Shown: piece after piece, positions 1-7,267 of the stretch
Layout: each line of letters begins with the position of its first letter
How positions within the stretch are numbered: position 1 is the first letter of the stretch
From: Candidatus Methanophagaceae archaeon
GTDB lineage: Archaea > Halobacteriota > Syntropharchaeia > Alkanophagales > Methanospirareceae
Assembly (NCBI GenBank): GCA_013374505.1
Contig: QENJ01000056.1
Coordinates: 1-15,735 of the forward strand
Direction of reading: 5' to 3'
DNA length: 15,735 nucleotides
Translations under genes and position numbers: made by a program
The notes under the pieces: generated by a model
Told to the model about the DNA's origin: nothing
Database searches by the model: none
What the model saw: only the letters and a program-made list of their open reading frames with translations

Positions 1-63
1 TGCGTAGGACAAACGCTAAAGGGCATAGATGTTAGAACTAAATATTTTTGTGATAGAGGGATG

Positions 64-372
64 CTATCTGTCGTTGTTGGATAATTGTGGGACAGCCTCT
101 GTGGCTATAAAATAAACGTTAGCGTCACAATCCTTGTTTGAGTTCATAAAGTCTTCTAGTTTCCAATCTCGCCGGAGCTCACCCGTTAACGTCTTTACCG
201 TTTTCTGTAGGACTTCATCATCGATTGTCTCTTCCTCTTCCTCATCTTCTTCCCAGAAGTCCAGCTCTTTTAAATCAATAAAGAACTTCTTTTCTGCCTC
301 ATCCTCACCATAACCCGACGAGGTAATATACTCCCGGATTTTTCCTTTCTCTTTTCCCGCATCCCCTTTATA
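64..372 (-). pseudogene. Possible decayed or frameshifted small protein gene, unrecognised
   Basis: On the minus strand a frame stays open for 102 codons and ends in TAG at 66-64. Its translation looks like real protein: a Lys/Glu-rich start, a segment reading ITSSGYGEDEAEKKFFIDL, a run of acidic residues (WEEDEEEEE), and a tail containing FIATEAVPQL. The frame has no ATG, GTG or TTG near its 5' end; the first ATG is far inside. A minus-strand ATG at 389-387 opens a peptide starting MSKKSNIKG one base out of register, and a one-base insertion in the G run at 363-366 would join it to the long frame. I therefore read it as a gene with a one-base frameshift, or as a remnant. I do not recognise a family. 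The remaining bases of 1-431 hold only the pcrB promoter. Coding status is uncertain. Confidence 0.35.
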
Positions 373-397
373 TTACTCTTTTTGCTCATACTCGCAC

Positions 398-431
398 CCT
401 TTTATATGGTACAGCGTTCTATCTAAAAACG
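398..431 (+). promoter_or_regulatory. Promoter of pcrB, probably leaderless transcript
   Basis: A TATA-box-like CTTTTATATGG lies at 399-409 (core TTTATATG at 401-408). Archaeal transcription normally begins about 25-27 bases downstream of the box centre, which here is about 430-432, the ATG itself. No purine-rich Shine-Dalgarno sequence lies between box and ATG (the spacer ends ATCTAAAAACG). Together these suggest a leaderless mRNA; no start site has been mapped. Confidence 0.55.
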
Positions 432-1112
432 ATGACTGCGAAGAAAGAGCCCTGGCAAGATTGGAAACATATAACCAAACTTGACCCTGATAAACCAATC
501 ACAGAATCCGCTTTGGAAACGATAAGCGAAAGTGGGACTGACGCTATAATGATCTCAGGCACACAAAACATCACAGGCAAGAACGTATCTCATTTAATAT
601 CGCTCCTGAAAAACTACGAGCTACCAAAAATAATAGAGCCGGCAACGCCAGACGCGGTGATATATGATGCTGTCGATTACCTCTTTGTGCCACTGGTCCT
701 AAATACAGGCGATTTGAAATGGATTGTAGGTAAACATGTGGACTGGATAATGAATCACAATATACAATGGCACGAAGTTGTTCCTGAGGCCTACATCGTT
801 TTGAATCCCGATTCCGCAGTGGGTAAACTGACAAAGTCAAACACAGCGTTAAATACAGAAGAAGTAATTGCTCATGCACAATATGCCGAGAAGTATCTTC
901 GTATTCCTATCGTTTATATCGAGTACAGCGGCACTTATGGCGATCCACGTTTATTAAAGCGACTAAGCAGCATATTAGAAGAAGCGTCTTTGTTCTATGG
1001 CGGTGGGATAGACACAAAAGAGAAAGCAACCGAGATGAAGCGCTATGCAGATGTTATTGTAGTTGGGAATGTAGTGTACACAGACATAGATAGTTTCTTA
1101 GAGACGGTATAG
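432..1112 (+). CDS. pcrB: Geranylgeranylglyceryl phosphate synthase (GGGPS, PcrB family)
   Basis: This enzyme joins sn-glycerol-1-phosphate to geranylgeranyl diphosphate, the first committed step of archaeal ether-lipid synthesis. The 226-residue protein has the expected length and TIM-barrel motifs: HITKLDPDK (13-21), SGTQN (42-46), YLFVPLVLN (83-91), YIVLNPDSAV (121-130), the phosphate/prenyl-binding segment YIEYSGTYGDP (162-172), FYGGGI (188-193) and ADVIVVGN (206-213). From memory it resembles the Archaeoglobus-type (group I) enzyme most closely. The start is set by the TATA box spaced for a leaderless message. It is monocistronic here and converges on mmp7, with only 42 bp between the two stops. 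It has no direct link to methane metabolism but supports an archaeal origin. The symbol follows the family name; the archaeal enzyme is often just called GGGPS. Confidence 0.95.
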   Translation: MTAKKEPWQDWKHITKLDPDKPITESALETISESGTDAIMISGTQNITGKNVSHLISLLKNYELPKIIEPATPDAVIYDAVDYLFVPLVLNTGDLKWIVGKHVDWIMNHNIQWHEVVPEAYIVLNPDSAVGKLTKSNTALNTEEVIAHAQYAEKYLRIPIVYIEYSGTYGDPRLLKRLSSILEEASLFYGGGIDTKEKATEMKRYADVIVVGNVVYTDIDSFLETV

Positions 1113-1154
1113 GTTTACCCGAGTTCCAGTGGAAATAGTGGGGTGTCTGCCTGG

Positions 1155-2048
1155 TTAAAACACATTCCCTGTGACCGCTTCCGGCAGTATTTTCAGTATA
1201 TAACCGTCATACTCGGATTTCTTTATCTCGCAAATATCCGATAGTTTCCGCTTTCCTATCTCTATGTTTTTTAATTTCTCTTCGTCTCCTGCTTCTACCT
1301 TCACTCGCAACCCCTCAAGCTGCATAATTGTTGAAAATTCCTCGCCTGCTTTTGGTGGTAGAACCAGGTCTAATATCTCTTTCATGAACAAAGGCGAAGT
1401 AGCTAGAGGATCCTCATCTAATTCTCTCCTCCTGTCATTAATAAGTAACTCTATTTTCTCTGTCAGGAGTTCTAACATATCTATCTCTTCCTTATGCCTC
1501 ATCCTTGCTGTTTTTCTACCTATATTCCCTACATAATGCTCTATATTAACTTCGGGCTCTCCTCCGGTTATTATGTAAGGTACATCTACAGCCTCACAAA
1601 TTTTCGATTTTACTTCTAAACACTCTTTAAAATCGCCAAACACGAATACCGCCGCGTCACATTCTTCTATAATCTCCTTCTCACGAGCCGTTATCTGGGC
1701 TATCCTCTTCCCCACACCGCGTGCCAGACCCATCATATTTGTAATCGCACCCTTTCTACGTAAAAACTCTGCTATGTCACACATTGGATCTACCGCGTGA
1801 TGCTTACCTAAGGACGGCACGACAACCATTATTTCCGCACCTGCTAATGGTAACTCTTTTAACTTGCCACCCGTTTCTTTTGCTTTATCCCGAATTATTC
1901 GCTCTTCCTCCTCGGGAAACGCCAGGTGCATCATCGTCTCCGTCTGCATCACCATCTCCTGCAGTATAAACCCGCCTATATCATGCACTCGCTCTTTCAA
2001 CTCGCTGAACTTATATACACCACCTGTGAACATCATTATTTTATACAT
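1155..2048 (-). CDS. mmp7: Methanogenesis marker protein 7 (MCR activation complex)
   Basis: This 297-residue protein matches my knowledge of methanogenesis marker 7. The start MYKIMMFTGGVYK is typical (TGGVYK motif), followed by VHDIGGFILQE (21-31), DPMCDIAEFLRR, TNMMGLARGVGKRI and CDAAVFVFGDFKECLEVKSKIC. Marker 7 co-purifies with McrC, Mmp17, Mmp3 and the ATPase AtwA in the complex that reductively activates methyl-coenzyme M reductase, and structural work places unusual Fe-S clusters in that complex. Conserved cysteines in PMCD and around FKECL are candidate ligands, which is inference. It starts 2 bp after the mmp17 stop, so the two are co-transcribed and probably translationally coupled. 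A GGGAG ribosome site lies inside the end of mmp17. It is cytosolic, with no signal peptide or membrane segment. Length is normal for the family. Confidence 0.88.
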   Translation of the reverse strand: MYKIMMFTGGVYKFSELKERVHDIGGFILQEMVMQTETMMHLAFPEEEERIIRDKAKETGGKLKELPLAGAEIMVVVPSLGKHHAVDPMCDIAEFLRRKGAITNMMGLARGVGKRIAQITAREKEIIEECDAAVFVFGDFKECLEVKSKICEAVDVPYIITGGEPEVNIEHYVGNIGRKTARMRHKEEIDMLELLTEKIELLINDRRRELDEDPLATSPLFMKEILDLVLPPKAGEEFSTIMQLEGLRVKVEAGDEEKLKNIEIGKRKLSDICEIKKSEYDGYILKILPEAVTGNVF

Positions 2049-2050
2049 AT

Positions 2051-2608
2051 CTACAAATCTCCCTTGGTCATCTTACTCAACATCGCTTTCGCTTTCTCCT
2101 TCCACTCCTCTTTTATCGGGTTCTCAGAAGCGATAATGGTTATTCTACCGGAAGAATGGATGGGCTGTCGTACCCGTGCTCCCTCTGGCAATATCCTATC
2201 TATTCCATCCAATATCCGCGTGTTCAAATCTACTCGTGGGTCATAGACAACCTGACTCATCAGCTTCTGCATCTCGTCATCACCTATTTTTAGCGCTATC
2301 TCTAACCTGCTTATTTGTTCTACCTTCTCACCGTATCTATCCCATAATAAGTCCAGCAATTTCGGCACATATGTCTCAGTCGTCACCGTCAACCTCTCGT
2401 CCCCTCTTATGGTCATGTCGCTCACCGTTATGGGGCTTTGCACCCTGCCTATCTTAACAGAAATTATAAACACATGCTCCGCAGCATTGCAATTCATGTA
2501 CACACTGTCAATGTTACTCTCTAAACTAATATCTCTTAATGTACTCATGCAAATCTTTTCATAACTTGCATCGCAAAATTCACCGCCTCCTTCTACTTTT
2601 ACTTCCAT
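2051..2608 (-). CDS. mmp17: Methanogenesis marker protein 17 (MCR activation complex)
   Basis: This is a soluble 185-residue protein. The start MEVKVEGGGEFCDASYEKI and the body (a segment beginning YMNCNAAEHVFIISVKIG, then VYDPRVDLNTRILDGIDRILPEGARVR near the C-terminal third) fit marker 17. Members are restricted to methane- and alkane-metabolising archaea and are part of the McrC-Mmp7-Mmp17-AtwA assembly that activates MCR. Adjacency to mmp7 with a 2-bp gap supports the call. An AAGGAG ribosome site lies six bases before the ATG (2620-2615, minus strand), and a TATA-like AAATATTATA at 2648-2639 gives the pair its own promoter, although mmp14 lies only about 96 bp upstream on the same strand and may read through. 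Nothing looks broken. Confidence 0.85.
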   Translation of the reverse strand: MEVKVEGGGEFCDASYEKICMSTLRDISLESNIDSVYMNCNAAEHVFIISVKIGRVQSPITVSDMTIRGDERLTVTTETYVPKLLDLLWDRYGEKVEQISRLEIALKIGDDEMQKLMSQVVYDPRVDLNTRILDGIDRILPEGARVRQPIHSSGRITIIASENPIKEEWKEKAKAMLSKMTKGDL

Positions 2609-2638
2609 CTCCTACTCCTTTACTTTATGTAGATACGG

Positions 2639-2648
2639 TATAATATTT
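2639..2648 (-). promoter_or_regulatory. TATA box of the mmp17-mmp7 pair
   Basis: Read on the minus strand, AAATATTATA lies about 31 bases before the mmp17 ATG. A start 25-27 bases past the box centre would fall near 2618, leaving a short leader that still contains part of the AAGGAG-type ribosome site. There is no T-run between mmp14 and this box, so read-through from mmp14 is also possible. Confidence 0.45.
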
Positions 2649-2704
2649 CTTTAGTAAAGCTTTCTTTTTGAACAATGGTTTTATGTCTCAGTCACAAGAA
2701 CTAT

Positions 2705-4153
2705 TTAACCTGCAAACTCCTTCCCTTTTTGCCGTTTTATTCTCTTGCCATAGATGCACCCGCTGCCTTGAATCCCCCCAATCGGATTTCCGGGAGATCC
2801 AAATTGGTGCATACATCTACCAAGAACTGCAGCACCCCTCGCCAGCGCATCATCTACAAAAATTACCTCTTTGTCCATCTTCCTATCAAACAAATTACTC
2901 AACTTCTCCAGTATCAACTCGGGTTTCTTACCACTTATTCCCGCTCTGCCGGTTATTCCTATTTTCGTATCGGGTAATAATAAGCCCTCCGCTTTTGTTA
3001 TCCCTACCAACTTCTCCACGGTACATGCCGATACCTCGTCTATCACTGCCATCACATAGCACAAGCTCTCCTCGCGATAAAGCTCTTTGCCAATCTCGGC
3101 TATCTTGGGCAGGTCTGAAAGGTTATCCCCTGCATCTATGCCTATCAAAGCAACGTCGTCTTTTTCCGCGGCAGCCACATTTACCGGCGCCCCACCAAAC
3201 AGTGTACCAGCCGTGATTTTCTCTATTCTCAAATGCCTCAGGACATCATCTGCATATTCTCGTACCACCTCTCTCTTTATTTTCCGCTTTAACTTACTTT
3301 GTGGACAATCAAGCACGGAGGGATATTTCTCGCTTACAACATGAGAAATAAAAGCATCGGGTATTGCACCCGCCAGCCCACAGAAACTACCCGAAACTCT
3401 CGAATATGGCAGTTGATCATCAGTCACACGACCTGCAAGCGTAGTCCCAAAATCTAATGATAGTACCGGGTTTCGATAGTCCACATCGAGCCATTTTGCC
3501 GCTTCCTTAAGCCCCGCGGTTACAAGCTCCCCCTCCATCTCATTCGAGACTAACGACTCACCTGCGGGTGCTTCGTTACTGGTCACAGCACCATCAAAAT
3601 ATGTCCTCTCCATCCGAGAAAACTTCCTCAGATCGGAATGGATGTCTTCTACTCTCATAGGTGAAATCATCTGTCGTGGTGGTACACCGGCGAGCATGCA
3701 GCCCTTAGCCAGTGCCGTTATCACTCCCTGCATCTCCTTGACAGTGGTAAATCCCGCGGTTACTCCCGATGACCTAACCACGAAATGCAAATCCGGAATT
3801 GTTATCCCCGCGGCACTTGTGGATTCTTGCAGCGTCTTACATACTAAATCGGCTATGGACTCCTCAGAAAGTTCGACCCTTGTTATCGTATGACAGAATG
3901 CAGCATCCTGCGCTAAAGCTTCCCTTGTCATCCTGACTGCTTTGTCCAGTATATACGTCTTCCCGCTACTCAAGTCAGTCGCACTCACTATTGATTTAGT
4001 GGTGCTGTTGCCGAGTTCCACGCTTGCCACGATGAAGATGGGTCGCAAAGCGAGGTTCCCCCGCGAAAGTCGTAATATGAAAAACAAGTCACTATAACTC
4101 ATTTTCTGCGTCTTTAGCAGTTTCGGATGATGTTTCTTTCCAAATAGCCCCAT
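2705..4153 (-). CDS. mmp14: Methanogenesis marker protein 14, ASKHA-type ATPase-like
   Basis: The 482-residue protein fits methanogenesis marker 14 in length and motifs. It carries two actin/sugar-kinase/Hsp70-like glycine-rich signatures: VELGNSTTKS (45-54) and SLDFGTTLAGR (232-242). Family hallmarks include a segment beginning SNEMEGELVTAGLKEAAKW (203-221), FCGLAGAIPDA (258-268) and a C-terminal DDALARGAAVLGRCM with NPIGG (456-460) and GC. Members occur almost only in MCR-containing archaea and the biochemical role is unknown. The fold suggests ATP-driven activation or cofactor work, by analogy with BadF-type activators. The chosen ATG is preceded by an AAGGAG-like site about ten bases upstream. 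The first 37 or so residues precede the conserved IVASVELGN core and are probably variable. It is divergent from mtrE and upstream of mmp17-mmp7 on the same strand. Confidence 0.82.
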   Translation of the reverse strand: MGLFGKKHHPKLLKTQKMSYSDLFFILRLSRGNLALRPIFIVASVELGNSTTKSIVSATDLSSGKTYILDKAVRMTREALAQDAAFCHTITRVELSEESIADLVCKTLQESTSAAGITIPDLHFVVRSSGVTAGFTTVKEMQGVITALAKGCMLAGVPPRQMISPMRVEDIHSDLRKFSRMERTYFDGAVTSNEAPAGESLVSNEMEGELVTAGLKEAAKWLDVDYRNPVLSLDFGTTLAGRVTDDQLPYSRVSGSFCGLAGAIPDAFISHVVSEKYPSVLDCPQSKLKRKIKREVVREYADDVLRHLRIEKITAGTLFGGAPVNVAAAEKDDVALIGIDAGDNLSDLPKIAEIGKELYREESLCYVMAVIDEVSACTVEKLVGITKAEGLLLPDTKIGITGRAGISGKKPELILEKLSNLFDRKMDKEVIFVDDALARGAAVLGRCMHQFGSPGNPIGGIQGSGCIYGKRIKRQKGKEFAG

Positions 4154-4281
4154 TGCGTTCTCGCTCCTTTGCTTAGTTGTTTTCCCTCGCTAATAAAACA
4201 CTCGCCTAATTACACTATTACCTATAAGATACACATAAACACATGGTATTTTCTCCTCTAATATACCCGTAACTCATTCTC

Positions 4282-4303
4282 GTATCTTGTTAGTATCTTG
4301 TTA
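4282..4303. repeat. Perfect 11-bp tandem direct repeat (GTATCTTGTTA x2)
   Basis: GTATCTTGTTA occurs twice with no gap, at 4282-4292 and 4293-4303, and a partial third TATCTT follows. The spacing is about one helical turn, so both copies face the same side of DNA. The distal end is about 35 bp upstream of the mtr TATA box, a typical place for an activator or operator site. Function is inferred only. Confidence 0.6.
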
Positions 4304-4337
4304 TCTTCCGGGAATACAAATAGCGAAAAAGCGAAAA

Positions 4338-4371
4338 CCTTTTATAGTGCTAACAACTGTTACCTTTTCCT
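4338..4371 (+). promoter_or_regulatory. mtr operon core promoter, probably leaderless
   Basis: The TATA box CTTTTATAG (4339-4347) is centred 27-28 bases before the mtrE ATG at 4372, so the predicted transcript start is at or within a base or two of the start codon. The intervening sequence (TGCTAACAACTGTTACCTTTTCCT) has no ribosome binding site, in contrast to the clear GGAGG-type sites inside the operon. Confidence 0.6.
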
Positions 4372-5349
4372 ATGGGACTAATAGTAGTATTGCTATTTGC
4401 ATGGATGTTAGTGATAGCGTTCTTAGCGTTTTTAGCATGTACGTTTGAGGACTTGGAATCGGATATAGGATCGCAGAGCAATCCGAATTCGCAGGTGCAA
4501 CTTGCAGCACAAATAGGACAAGTGAATCGGTTCTTTAACAAAGCGATTTCCGGTGAGCCACTATCTAATGCAATGTATTGTGCAACAGCAGGTACGATAG
4601 CATGGTTGCTTTTGCTAAAACTGGAGCCTTTAGTACCAGGTGAGGAATGGAAGGCGGCAGTATTGGCAATTCCCATTGGTGTAGCAGTAGCGGCAGCGAT
4701 TAATATCATCTTTTCGATGACTGCGCATTGCGGCCGAACTGCGGCACAGAAGCGTTTCGAGCAACCTATCTATCTTGACGTGTTATACGGGCATCTGTTA
4801 CCTATAGCAACGCATGCCTTTATGACAACGTTCTTTATCACTTGCATAGCATACATACAGTGCAATTTAGGGACTCTGTCAGGGAATCCAGCTTTGAACC
4901 ATCCGTTCGCCTTGCCACTACTCGGTTTCATATGGGGTATTACTGTGGGCGCAATAGGGTCGTCTACTGGTGATGTCCATTATGGAGCAGAGCGAGAGTT
5001 TCAAGACAGACCGTTTGGTGAGGGTAAACGTGTAGTTTACCACGGAAAGATAACGCGATACGCGGATTGCGGGGTACGGACACAAAAGGACATAGCCGGG
5101 TTCTGTGCGAAATTCGGTGGACCTATTACGGGGATGACCTTCGGGCTCATCATCCTGTTTGAGAACTGGCGAAGTTTGGTTGGTATGCAACTTGGTGGCT
5201 ATTTACCAAATCTATCCGCATCAGCCGGGAATAGCTCTGTGACATGGGCTATCGTGATGGGACTCATCATTGTAATAACGTTAGCAGTGGTGAACTATGT
5301 GTTTGTGAGATGGGTAAGAAAGAAATGTGGACCATTTGTAGGAGTGTAA
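4372..5349 (+). CDS. mtrE: Tetrahydromethanopterin S-methyltransferase subunit E
   Basis: MtrE is an integral-membrane subunit of the Na+-translocating Mtr complex, which transfers methyl groups between tetrahydromethanopterin and coenzyme M. The 325-residue sequence has at least six hydrophobic segments, beginning with residues 1-24, and the family's diagnostic loop IGSSTGDVHYGAEREFQ (195-211). The loop includes D201, a candidate for the acidic residue implicated in Na+ passage; that residue assignment is inference. The C-terminus ends VRKKCGPF, as in known MtrE. It is first in the operon, directly behind a TATA box, and probably translated from a leaderless message. mtrD follows after 4 bp. 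Confidence 0.96.
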   Translation: MGLIVVLLFAWMLVIAFLAFLACTFEDLESDIGSQSNPNSQVQLAAQIGQVNRFFNKAISGEPLSNAMYCATAGTIAWLLLLKLEPLVPGEEWKAAVLAIPIGVAVAAAINIIFSMTAHCGRTAAQKRFEQPIYLDVLYGHLLPIATHAFMTTFFITCIAYIQCNLGTLSGNPALNHPFALPLLGFIWGITVGAIGSSTGDVHYGAEREFQDRPFGEGKRVVYHGKITRYADCGVRTQKDIAGFCAKFGGPITGMTFGLIILFENWRSLVGMQLGGYLPNLSASAGNSSVTWAIVMGLIIVITLAVVNYVFVRWVRKKCGPFVGV

Positions 5350-5353
5350 AAAT

Positions 5354-6049
5354 ATGGAACCAATATTGATTATCTTATGGGTAGTAGTAGGTGGGTTACT
5401 GGCAAGTTTAGGTGCTCATCTATTACCAGTGGGTGGTGCTCCAGCAGCAATGGGCACCGCAACAGGAATAGCAACGGGAACAGTGCAGATAATGCTCGGT
5501 GCGGCAATGACCGGTTTATTCACCGCGGCATCAGCGGCTACGTTCACAGACAGTCTCCTGCTCGTGGCTTTGTCAGGTGCAATCGGTGCGACAGTGATGA
5601 TATGTGTAGTAATGTTGATGGCGAATATCCTTTACACCTTTGGCTGTGGGATTGTGCCGGTATCGGGTAGAGTAGATGTGGACCCTTTGACCAAGGAACC
5701 ACAGGCACCGTACAAAACACCTCAAACCGATGGGCATGGAGTACCAAATTGTGTCTATGTCTCCGGTATGTTAGGCGGTTTCGTAGGTGGATTCGGTGGT
5801 GCGCTGATGTACTTCGCGTTACTGAACTACGCGGACTTCACAGCAGGAACGGCAGCGATTGGGTCTTTATCCATATTCGTGCCGAATGCGATCATCGCAG
5901 CGTACAACATACGGGGCACAATAGAGGGATTCCATGATCCGAAGTTCAAGCGACTTCCGTTTGCTATGGTCACATCTCTCGTTGTTTCGCTACTATGTGG
6001 AATACTGGTCGTAATTGCAAGCTATCTGACAGTAGGAGGGACGATGTAA
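5354..6049 (+). CDS. mtrD: Tetrahydromethanopterin S-methyltransferase subunit D
   Basis: This is a 231-residue membrane subunit of Mtr. The hydrophobic N-terminal helix (residues 2-20) is followed by the conserved LLPVGGAPAAMGTATGIATG segment, and a second glycine-rich stretch, GMLGGFVGGFGGALMYF (137-153), is typical of MtrD. About six membrane segments can be placed, and the loop PVSGRVDVDPLTKEPQAPY faces the aqueous side. MtrC, MtrD and MtrE together form the membrane part that carries Na+. The gene begins 4 bp after mtrE and ends 1 bp before mtrC, and a GTAGGAGGG ribosome site for mtrC sits inside its 3' end. Length is normal. Confidence 0.95.
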   Translation: MEPILIILWVVVGGLLASLGAHLLPVGGAPAAMGTATGIATGTVQIMLGAAMTGLFTAASAATFTDSLLLVALSGAIGATVMICVVMLMANILYTFGCGIVPVSGRVDVDPLTKEPQAPYKTPQTDGHGVPNCVYVSGMLGGFVGGFGGALMYFALLNYADFTAGTAAIGSLSIFVPNAIIAAYNIRGTIEGFHDPKFKRLPFAMVTSLVVSLLCGILVVIASYLTVGGTM

Positions 6050-6050
6050 A

Positions 6051-6944
6051 ATGACAGTAACACCAGCAGTAGTGGAAGAAGAACCGACAAAAAAAGGGCT
6101 ATCGTTTAAATTACCGCTAGACGAGACCGAGATGGGGCTTGTAGCCGGTATCGTGGCTGCGATAGTAGTAGTATTTACGGGATTACCCGCGGTGATAAAA
6201 GGGATAGCGTTAATTTTAGCGTTCCTCTGGGGTATGGACTCAGTACGAAAGACGTCTAAATATGGGTTAGGGACTGGCGTTCCATCCATAGGCGTGCTGG
6301 CTACCGGTTTTGGGGTAGTAGGGGCGTTGGTCGGATTAGCACTCGCAAAGTATGGTGGCATTGATGGTGTGGCCTATCCTGCAGTGTTAATAGGTGTCAT
6401 TCTGATGGGCGTTATCGGTCTTGTGTCCGGCATACTATCGAACAATGAGAAGGTAATAGCGATGAAAATACCGCGGTTAGAACGTGCGATGATGGAATTA
6501 GGTATGGCAGGGACACTCATTATCTTACTTGAATGTTCTATCGTGACTGGCTCACTGAACTTCGATGCCGTGGTAAACCAGGTAATGAATACTGGGCTAA
6601 TTGCGTTTATGTTCATCTTCACGTGTTTCGGGCTGCTCCATCCGTATAACGCATGTCTCGGACCTGATGAGAACAGAGAGCGAACAAGAATGGTTGCAGT
6701 AGAGATTGCAGGCTTGATATGTGCATTTCTGGGATTTGCGATGATTATACTCAGTAGCTTTTCTTGGGAACTTGGGAGCATTGTGTCAGTAACGATCTCA
6801 TCTCCCTGGAAACTCTGGAACGGTGTGTCGCTATTGATCTTTGGAGTGGCAGTGTGGGCATATTTCTTCAGAATGTTCATCAAAGCGTGCATGGATGAGG
6901 CGTACGAAACAGTCGGAACAGGGATGATCAAAACGATAGAGTAA
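6051..6944 (+). CDS. mtrC: Tetrahydromethanopterin S-methyltransferase subunit C
   Basis: This 297-residue multi-pass membrane subunit of Mtr has the family signatures KYGLGTGVPSIG (about 69-80) and HPYNACLGPDENR, plus a terminal VGTGMI. Compared with the MtrC proteins I remember (about 265-270 residues), it has an additional polar N-terminal stretch, MTVTPAVVEEEPTKKGLSFK, before the first membrane helix; an internal start could instead be used. The GTAGGAGGG ribosome site just upstream supports the ATG at 6051. Its stop is followed by TAAGGAGGA, the ribosome site of mtrB. Confidence 0.94.
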   Translation: MTVTPAVVEEEPTKKGLSFKLPLDETEMGLVAGIVAAIVVVFTGLPAVIKGIALILAFLWGMDSVRKTSKYGLGTGVPSIGVLATGFGVVGALVGLALAKYGGIDGVAYPAVLIGVILMGVIGLVSGILSNNEKVIAMKIPRLERAMMELGMAGTLIILLECSIVTGSLNFDAVVNQVMNTGLIAFMFIFTCFGLLHPYNACLGPDENRERTRMVAVEIAGLICAFLGFAMIILSSFSWELGSIVSVTISSPWKLWNGVSLLIFGVAVWAYFFRMFIKACMDEAYETVGTGMIKTIE

Positions 6945-6962
6945 GGAGGAAAAAAAGAGAAC

Positions 6963-7265
6963 ATGATAGTAATAAATGAGAAATATGGCGTAGTACTTGA
7001 TCCCGATACGCTTACCGTAGGTACCAGTAGACCAGGATTCTATAAAGTCACTCTTGGACCGATAGAAGATCAAGTAACGGTTCTGGAGGCGGCAGTGAAT
7101 GACTTGCTCAAAACTCTTGATCCCTACTCCACTTTCAACATGGCACAGCCGAACAGAGACGGAATGATGAGTAAAGCAGGGTTCATGACGTTCTTCATGA
7201 TTGGGGTGACCACTGCTCTAATAATGGTTGCAGCGTGGTTCTTAGTATTAGGCGGAGGTGCATAA
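6963..7265 (+). CDS. mtrB: Tetrahydromethanopterin S-methyltransferase subunit B
   Basis: A 100-residue small subunit with a soluble N-terminal two-thirds and one C-terminal membrane helix (about residues 75-97, GFMTFFMIGVTTALIMVAAWFLVL). The segment VLEAAVNDLLKTLDPYSTF corresponds to the conserved helix and LDP motif of MtrB. Length equals that of characterised MtrB proteins. An AAGGAGG site lies 13 bases before the ATG, slightly far but the only one present. It lies between mtrC and mtrA, as in other mtr operons, and its stop is 2 bp from the mtrA start. Confidence 0.9.
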   Translation: MIVINEKYGVVLDPDTLTVGTSRPGFYKVTLGPIEDQVTVLEAAVNDLLKTLDPYSTFNMAQPNRDGMMSKAGFMTFFMIGVTTALIMVAAWFLVLGGGA

Positions 7266-7267
7266 TA

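Larger units (their letters stand above)
4154..4371. promoter_or_regulatory. Divergent mmp14 / mtrE regulatory region
   Basis: This is 218 bp between two divergent gene blocks. On the plus strand a strong TATA box, CCTTTTATAG (4338-4347), is preceded by an A-rich element made of two direct GCGAAAA repeats (4323-4329 and 4331-4337) that could serve as the factor-B recognition element. An 11-bp tandem repeat lies further upstream. On the minus strand, mmp14 has a clear ribosome site but only weak TATA candidates, such as a GTTTTATTAG about 45 bases before its ATG. Confidence 0.55.

Noticed and set aside
2668..3216. 182-codon plus-strand frame antisense to mmp14
   Set aside because: Composition is Ser/Pro/Leu-rich shadow coding with no family motifs, while the opposite strand encodes a full Mmp14.
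7235..7267. Upstream in-frame start for mtrA
   Set aside because: The extra residues (MVLSIRRRCII) overlap mtrB and are absent from MtrA proteins; ATG 7268 gives the family start.
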